The notes under the pieces are model-generated. The model worked only from the letters and a program-made list of their open reading frames with translations, was not told the origin of the DNA and did no database searches. The position numbers and the translations under genes are program-made. A DNA stretch of 10,579 nucleotides from Candidatus Woesearchaeota archaeon (lineage in GTDB: Archaea; Nanobdellota; Nanobdellia; Woesearchaeales; GCA-2687795), in NCBI GenBank assembly GCA_002687795.1, contig NZBG01000009.1:1-10579 (forward strand), given 5' to 3'. Every line of letters starts with the position of its first letter. The first letter of the stretch is position 1. This document shows positions 6,375 to 10,579 of this stretch, piece after piece.

Positions 6375-7802
6375 CTAGAACTCACATCCATAAACCTCAA
6401 CAACCTTCTCATAAACAACCCCCTCATTTACCCATTCCTCCTTAAACTCCTTAGCAACACTGCACTCACTAACAACAAACTCATAGAACTCGTCGATAAA
6501 AGCAGGGCCAAACCTTCCTGTACGCGTTGGTGTTTTTAGCTTATAGATAATGATGAACTTTACCTTCTCTGCCCTTAATGTTTGGATTGTCTCATCCAGG
6601 TCAACAACCCCAGACCTGAAAATGAGATTGTTGGAATCAGCAAAATCTGCTGTAACCCTTCGGTCAGACAAAAGAGCTAAGATAGTTGTAATAGAATCAT
6701 CTCCATAAATAGTATCGCTCTCCTTGGAATTGCTCTTAATAAAACCAACCACTCCATCAGCATTCTTAAAATCCTGGAAATCATACCCATCATATTTATT
6801 AATGCTCCAAGCAGCGCTTGAAATAACTAACAATAAAACAATGCCCAAAACCACTTTGTTCTTTCTAACAATCCAGCCCAAAGAGCAGGAGCCCAATATA
6901 GCCAAAAAAGGAAACATAACCATTGAATAAAATCCGAAAATGTTTTGCAACAAAACCAAAAAGAGCAGATATGCTATAACAGTAAAAGAAAGAATACTAA
7001 ACTTTTTATTCTTAAACAAAATGCGCCTGAACAAATAAACAAAAAAAGAAGCAAACAAAAGCAGGTTTACTCTCACCAATCTTCCTAATACTTGGAACTT
7101 ATTAGATTCCTCTGAAGGCTTTGCAAGATGATATTCATACACCTCTTTTATATAATCTCTCCCTGCCACGGCGGTAAATATAGAATTTACCGTCAGGAAA
7201 ACAATCCCAAAACCAATCAAGAACCTAAGGAAATTCTTCCTGTTCTTCAGAAACAGGATTATAAGAACGACGACGGGAAACACCAATGAATACAATCCGC
7301 TGACAGCAGCAGCCCCATAAATAATCCCGCTTAAAAAATATTTCTTGTTCAAGAGAAAATAAATTCCAATCACAACAAACATTGTGGTAAGGTTAACACC
7401 GACGGCATAACTGCTGAACCTTAAGCTGTCATAAGAAAACAAAAACAAGAGCAAAGCAAGGATGGCTTCTCTAAGCCCAATCTTCTGGCAAACTATAATA
7501 TAAATAAACAATGCAGACACAACAGTGAATATTAAAGGAGTTAATTTTAGGATTAAAAAATTAAACCCAAATATCTTTATAAGCAAGGCAAAAAGGTAAA
7601 CCTGTAAGGGGGGGTGAGAGAAAAAAAAGTCTTTATAAGGAGTAAGGCCCTCAGCAACTAACTTACCCATATAAAAATAGGTGTTCTCGTCGCTGTAGGA
7701 ATAATTAAAGCTGTTAACTTTTATAATTATATACAAGACTATTATCAAAAAGAATATCAAATATCTTTTGTTCTTGATTATGTTCTTTATTATACTCTTC
7801 AT
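6375..7802 (-). CDS. GT-C glycosyltransferase, PMT_2/GT39-like integral membrane protein
   Basis: This 475-residue membrane protein probably transfers a sugar from a polyprenyl-phosphate donor in the envelope. TM helix 1 spans about 13-29. The following loop has SYSDENTYFYMGKLV (35-49) with the acidic pair Asp38-Glu39, then FFSHPPLQVY (60-69). The DE pair and His-Pro-Pro are typical of the ArnT/PMT_2 superfamily catalytic loop. About nine more hydrophobic helices run to about 335. The last ~130 residues are soluble, contain a GFIKSN...DTIYGDD segment and presumably sit outside the membrane. It is the first gene of the leftward cluster, 47 bp ahead of the TMTC-like gene, so the two may act in the same glycosylation pathway. 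ATG 7802 was chosen because TM1 follows directly and AT-rich promoter-like sequence precedes it. Substrate cannot be read from the sequence. Confidence 0.85.
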   Translation of the reverse strand: MKSIIKNIIKNKRYLIFFLIIVLYIIIKVNSFNYSYSDENTYFYMGKLVAEGLTPYKDFFFSHPPLQVYLFALLIKIFGFNFLILKLTPLIFTVVSALFIYIIVCQKIGLREAILALLLFLFSYDSLRFSSYAVGVNLTTMFVVIGIYFLLNKKYFLSGIIYGAAAVSGLYSLVFPVVVLIILFLKNRKNFLRFLIGFGIVFLTVNSIFTAVAGRDYIKEVYEYHLAKPSEESNKFQVLGRLVRVNLLLFASFFVYLFRRILFKNKKFSILSFTVIAYLLFLVLLQNIFGFYSMVMFPFLAILGSCSLGWIVRKNKVVLGIVLLLVISSAAWSINKYDGYDFQDFKNADGVVGFIKSNSKESDTIYGDDSITTILALLSDRRVTADFADSNNLIFRSGVVDLDETIQTLRAEKVKFIIIYKLKTPTRTGRFGPAFIDEFYEFVVSECSVAKEFKEEWVNEGVVYEKVVEVYGCEF

Positions 7803-7827
7803 TTAAACCAGTGAACTATAATTTACA

Positions 7828-7849
7828 ATATAAATCTTTATATATATCT
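7828..7849 (-). promoter_or_regulatory. Promoter region of the leftward glycosyltransferase cluster
   Basis: Read on the - strand, GATATATATAAAGATTTATATTG contains two overlapping TATA candidates. TATATATAAA (7847-7838) would give a leader of about 15 nt. TTTATATT, centred near 7831, would give a leaderless transcript. The purine-rich AAAGAAAG just upstream could serve as BRE. The two cannot be told apart by eye. Confidence 0.5.
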
Positions 7850-7870
7850 TTCTTTTGACGCTTTTAGGGG

Positions 7871-7897
7871 AAAGTATTTAGTTACACTAAATACTTT
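7871..7897. promoter_or_regulatory. Perfect 12+12 bp inverted repeat in the divergent intergenic region
   Basis: AAAGTATTTAGT (7871-7882) and ACTAAATACTTT (7886-7897) are exact complements separated by TAC. A GGGG block (7867-7870) and a CCCC block (7904-7907) flank the repeat and could extend a stem with a bulge. It lies about 22 bp from the leftward TATA box and about 90 bp before the GINS start. It may be an operator shared by both directions or, as RNA, a hairpin in the GINS leader. Confidence 0.6.
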
Positions 7898-7902
7898 AAA
7901 CC

Positions 7903-7987
7903 TCCCCAAATAGTCCAACTATATGGATGGCCCTTCCCTACCAAGGGATGTTTTACTCCCACAACTAACTAAATATTACATAAGAAA
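7903..7987 (+). other. Leader/promoter region of the GINS gene
   Basis: No clear Shine-Dalgarno site precedes the ATG at 7988. Weak TATA candidates are CTTTAAAC (7894-7901) and CTATATGG (7919-7926); neither is convincing. A small inverted repeat, TCCCT (7935-7939) with AGGGA (7944-7948), is present. A 36-codon frame starting at ATG 7923 overlaps the GINS start in another frame and is probably chance. Confidence 0.35.
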
Positions 7988-8755
7988 ATGGAACAGGAAA
8001 CAAAACAAGAACAGGAGAAAGGAATCAATATAACCTATGAAACCCTATTTGACATACTAAGAAATGAAAAGACAAGGGAAAGCCTCCAAAAACTGGATAA
8101 AGCCTTCTATACAGATATTAAAAATTATCTGCTTGAAAAAAATACCCTTCTGGAAGGCCAGAAAAAAGGCTCTGACTTATTCTCTGCCTCGGAAAGAGAC
8201 AAGACTGAAAAGCAGCTCATAAACGCAAGAAGAATCATAAAAGAAATCTATGACAGAAGGGAAAAAAAGATAATCAGCATGGCACTAAACAAAAGCAGAA
8301 TAGCCTCCAACCTGATAGACACTTCCGTATTACTGGAAGAAGAAAGAAAAGCTTTTAACCAGATTGTGGAACTGCTTAAGAGCTATAGGATTAATATTCT
8401 GTTAAACACAATGGAAGGAAGAGAGCCTGTCTCTCCTGAAGCCAAGCCTGAAACAAAACCTGAAGAAAAAGAAGAGGAAGGACAGGAGAATAAACAGGAA
8501 GATAAACCGGGAGATAAACAATCTGAAGTCCAGCAAGAGAACAAACAAGAAGATAAAGAGCATGAAGACCAGCAGGAAGATAAAGAGAAGGACAGCTCTA
8601 AAAAACCAATAAAATTCACCAAGCCAGTGCAAAGGTTTATGGGAAAAGAGCTTGAGGTCTACGGCCCCTTTGAAGAAGGCGACACAGCAGAGCTTCCAGC
8701 TGAGATAGTTGAACTTCTTATTGATAAAGGAAACGCAGAGGAAACTGAAGAATAA
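7988..8755 (+). CDS. Archaeal GINS complex subunit, Gins51 (Gins15) type
   Basis: This 255-residue protein is a predicted subunit of the GINS complex, which activates MCM and, with a GAN/Cdc45-like partner, forms the replicative CMG-type helicase. The helical A domain spans about 13-141: ITYETLFDILRNEKTRESLQKLD at the start, then RRIIKEIYDRREKKIISMALNKSR (81-104), the signature region of Sld5/Psf1-type subunits. The small C-terminal B domain spans about 207-252 (IKFTKPVQRFMG...VYGPFEEGDTAELPAEIVELLI), the beta-rich module usual in archaeal Gins51. The order A then B marks the Gins51 branch, not Gins23. Archaeal Gins51 proteins are, as I recall, usually shorter; here a Glu/Lys/Gln-rich linker (about 142-206) separates the domains and accounts for the extra length. 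The gene stands alone, divergent from the glycosyltransferase cluster and convergent with the ribonucleotide reductase gene 37 bp downstream. Confidence 0.88.
   Translation: MEQETKQEQEKGINITYETLFDILRNEKTRESLQKLDKAFYTDIKNYLLEKNTLLEGQKKGSDLFSASERDKTEKQLINARRIIKEIYDRREKKIISMALNKSRIASNLIDTSVLLEEERKAFNQIVELLKSYRINILLNTMEGREPVSPEAKPETKPEEKEEEGQENKQEDKPGDKQSEVQQENKQEDKEHEDQQEDKEKDSSKKPIKFTKPVQRFMGKELEVYGPFEEGDTAELPAEIVELLIDKGNAEETEE
8465..8593 (+). repeat. Charged low-complexity linker repeat inside the GINS gene
   Basis: Residues about 160-202 are built from near-repeats of NKQEDK / QQEDKEK, encoded by purine-rich GA(A/T)-AA(A/C)-CA(A/G) codons. Almost every residue is E, K, D or Q, so the linker should be disordered and highly charged. 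The repeated DNA is a likely slippage site. Confidence 0.8.
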
Positions 8756-8792
8756 ATAGCAACAAACAGCCTAACTTTACCTTTTATAACTC

Positions 8793-10493
8793 TTACTTAC
8801 ACTCCTCGCAAACATTCAAAACCTGGTTCTCTATGCTTCCATACTTATAAACAGTAATCCCTTTGCACTTCATCTCATAAGCGCCCATAAAAACCTTCTT
8901 AACATCATTTATTGAAGCACTCGAAGGAAGGTTAACCGTCTTGGAAATAGCATTATCAGTAAACCTCTGGAAAGCTGCCTGAACCCTTAGATGCCATTCA
9001 GGCTTTATGTCGAGAGAAGTAACAAACACCCTCCTTATATCCTCCGGGATATCCTTAATCTTCTGTACAGAGCTATAATGGTCGATAGCCTTTATAATTT
9101 TCTTTGTCCACATGCCCTTTATCTTCATAGACTCCTTAAACAGACTGTTCACCTCAAACACCTTCCTTCTGCCCATCACAAGCCTCTCAAAGCTAATAGC
9201 AAACAAAGGCTCAATGCCTGAAGATGTGTTTGCAATCATCGAGATAGTTCCTGTAGGCGCAATAGAAGTAACAGTAGCATTCCTCATATGCTTGAACCTC
9301 TTATAAAAAACACTCACCCTAAAATTAGGAAAACTGCCTCTTTCCCTACCCAGCTCAACTGACTTATTCCTTGCTTCCTTTGTGATAAACTTCATTACTC
9401 TCTCTGCAATCTGAACAGCCTCTTCAGAATCATAAGCGATGCCCAACTTGATAAGAAACTCTGCAAACCCCATTATCCCTAATCCAATCTTCCTGTTTTC
9501 CTTTGTTGCTTCCTCTATCTCAGGCAGAGGAAATATGTTTGCATCAATTACATTATCAAGGAAATGAACACCAAGCCTTACTATCCTCTGCAGCTTATCC
9601 CAGTCTATTATGCCATCGTTAACAATATTGCTCAGGTTAATGCTGCCAAGGTTGCAGCTCTCAAAAGGATACAATGGAACCTCTGAGCATGGGTTAGTGC
9701 TTTCAATCTTTCCAAGCTTCAAAGTATTCTTCCTGTTAACCTCATCAATAAAGATAATGCCGGGATCTCCATGCTTCCAGGCATTTTCAACAATCTTATC
9801 AAAAATAAGCCTTGCTTTTACTCTCCTGGCAGTTTTCCCTGTTCTTGGATTAACTAAACTAAAATAAGCATCCTTTTTTACCGCCTTAACAAACTCATCT
9901 GTCACAGCAACTGAAATATTAAAATTCTGCAGCTCATTATTCTTTTTGGATTCTACAAACTCAATTATGTCAGGATGGCTCACACTCAAAATTGCTATAT
10001 TAGCCCCCCTTCTCCTCCCGCCCAGCTTTATAACCTCTGTAGCCTTATCAAAAATATGCATAAACGAAACAGGACCTGATGCCCTGCCCTTTGAGCTAAC
10101 AACCAAATCAGACTTAGGCCTTATCCTTGAAAAAGAATAGCCAACCCCTCCCCCTGACTTATGGATCAAAGCCATCTGTTTCAACGCATCAAAAACTCCT
10201 TCTATACTATCTTCTATAGGAACAGCAAAGCATGCAGACAACTGGCCAAGCTTAGTGCCTGCATTCATCAATGTAGGAGAATTAGGCAGAAAATCAAGCC
10301 CTATCATAGCATCAAAGAAATCTTTTCCTACCTTCTTTACATTAGCCTTCTTATTATACTTCAAATCAACCTTAGCAATATTCCCCGCAACCCTTCTGAA
10401 CATCCCTGCGGGAGTTTCAATTACTTTGCCTTTATTATTCTTAAGAAGATATCTCTTCCTTAGAATATCTTTTGCTATAGATGTTAGCTTCAT
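8793..10493 (-). CDS. nrdJ: Adenosylcobalamin-dependent (class II) ribonucleoside-diphosphate reductase
   Basis: This 566-residue protein reduces ribonucleotides to deoxyribonucleotides with a cob(II)alamin/5'-deoxyadenosyl radical and needs no separate radical-generating subunit. The 10-stranded barrel landmarks are all present: FLPNSPTLMNAGT (68-80), LSACFAVP with redox Cys88, GGGVGYSFSRIRP (114-126), GRRRGANIAIL (159-169), NPCSE with Asn267, thiyl-radical Cys269 and Glu271, and ESCNLGSINLS with Cys280. The 11-residue spacing from Cys269 to Cys280 equals that between Thermotoga NrdJ Cys322 and Cys333. Further landmarks are APTGTISMI (412-420), CKGITVYKYG (543-552) and a terminal CEEC (Cys562, Cys565), the swinging redox arm served by thioredoxin. 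There is no N-terminal ATP-cone domain, so overall activity control by ATP/dATP is probably absent. The N-terminus (AKDILRKRYLLKNNKGKVIETP) aligns with the start of Thermotoga NrdJ, so it looks complete. No TATA box or Shine-Dalgarno site precedes ATG 10493. Confidence 0.93.
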   Translation of the reverse strand: MKLTSIAKDILRKRYLLKNNKGKVIETPAGMFRRVAGNIAKVDLKYNKKANVKKVGKDFFDAMIGLDFLPNSPTLMNAGTKLGQLSACFAVPIEDSIEGVFDALKQMALIHKSGGGVGYSFSRIRPKSDLVVSSKGRASGPVSFMHIFDKATEVIKLGGRRRGANIAILSVSHPDIIEFVESKKNNELQNFNISVAVTDEFVKAVKKDAYFSLVNPRTGKTARRVKARLIFDKIVENAWKHGDPGIIFIDEVNRKNTLKLGKIESTNPCSEVPLYPFESCNLGSINLSNIVNDGIIDWDKLQRIVRLGVHFLDNVIDANIFPLPEIEEATKENRKIGLGIMGFAEFLIKLGIAYDSEEAVQIAERVMKFITKEARNKSVELGRERGSFPNFRVSVFYKRFKHMRNATVTSIAPTGTISMIANTSSGIEPLFAISFERLVMGRRKVFEVNSLFKESMKIKGMWTKKIIKAIDHYSSVQKIKDIPEDIRRVFVTSLDIKPEWHLRVQAAFQRFTDNAISKTVNLPSSASINDVKKVFMGAYEMKCKGITVYKYGSIENQVLNVCEECK

Positions 10494-10509
10494 TACATCT
10501 AAAGGATAC

Positions 10510-10527
10510 CTTGGGCTTTAGCCCAAG
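10510..10527. repeat. 7-bp inverted repeat upstream of nrdJ
   Basis: CTTGGGC (10510-10516) and GCCCAAG (10521-10527) pair perfectly around TTTA. On the - strand the loop contains the TAA stop of a frame entering from the right, 24 nt before the nrdJ ATG. No U-run follows, so it is not a standard terminator. It could be an mRNA processing or attenuator hairpin between two co-transcribed genes. Confidence 0.5.
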
Positions 10528-10579
10528 TTGTAGTCCACAGCTACTCCCTTTCCTCCGTAAGTTTTTTCTACCATTTTTG
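10518..10579 (-). CDS. Possible 3' end of an unidentified gene upstream of nrdJ (partial)
   Basis: A - strand frame enters from the right edge and ends at TAA 10520-10518, reading as KMVEKTYGGKGVAVDYNLG. The amino-acid mix is protein-like, but only about 20 residues are visible and I do not recognise them. The frame is the same as that of nrdJ, 24 nt apart. It could be the C-terminus of a preceding operon member or a chance frame; the first Met seen need not be the start. Confidence 0.3.
   Translation of the reverse strand, partial: KMVEKTYGGKGVAVDYNLG

Noticed and set aside
7923..8033. Small 36-codon gene overlapping the GINS start in another frame
   Set aside because: Weak promoter, no Shine-Dalgarno site, and the second half is just the GINS coding DNA in a wrong frame.
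8383..8632. Ser/Leu/Phe-rich - strand frames opposite the GINS linker
   Set aside because: They mirror the E/K/D/Q-rich repeat of the GINS gene on the other strand. The hydrophobic look is a by-product of purine-rich sense codons.
8756..8792. Terminator between the convergent GINS and nrdJ genes
   Set aside because: Only 37 bp with weak T-rich tracts and no hairpin; I could not support a specific element.

Overview
The window looks like chromosomal DNA of an AT-rich archaeon, most likely a DPANN-type lineage close to Woesearchaeota/Pacearchaeota. Four things support this: an S-layer precursor with a Methanococcus-like N-terminal domain, an archaeal Gins51-type replication protein, a tRNA-Leu with an intron at the canonical archaeal position and no encoded CCA, and TATA/BRE-like promoters with T-rich termination. 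The lineage is inferred from remembered protein style, not from a search.

Left part (1-3410, + strand). The window opens in a 12-bp tandem repeat (six exact copies plus one degenerate copy) that runs up to a tRNA-Leu(UAG) gene with a 35-nt intron. A gene-free stretch of about 310 bases follows. It carries two strong archaeal promoters with a perfect palindrome between them, then a strong Shine-Dalgarno site ahead of an 869-residue secreted S-layer protein. Several hairpins with T-runs separate this gene from the convergent cluster on its right.

Middle part (3411-7802, - strand). Three genes run right to left: a GT-C glycosyltransferase (PMT_2/GT39-like), a second GT-C membrane protein of TMTC type with five C-terminal TPRs, and an archaeal radical SAM protein (COG2100-like) with a TRAM-like tail. 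The first two are probably envelope glycosylation enzymes. Their proximity to an S-layer protein with about ten N-X-S/T sequons makes the S-layer a reasonable, unproven target. The radical SAM gene starts 2 nt past the TPR gene and is probably co-transcribed.

Right part (7803-10579). A divergent intergenic region with a perfect 12+12 bp inverted repeat separates the glycosyltransferase from a + strand Gins51-like gene whose two domains are split by a long charged linker. A class II (adenosylcobalamin-dependent) ribonucleotide reductase without an ATP cone converges on it from the - strand. Both serve DNA replication: one as part of the CMG helicase, the other in dNTP supply. The right edge holds the probable 3' end of an unidentified gene upstream of nrdJ.

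I see no CRISPR array, transposase, integrase, toxin-antitoxin pair or other clear defence system. The window reads as core archaeal functions plus envelope biogenesis. The least explained parts are the intergenic inverted repeats, the pre-tRNA folding and the tandem repeat.
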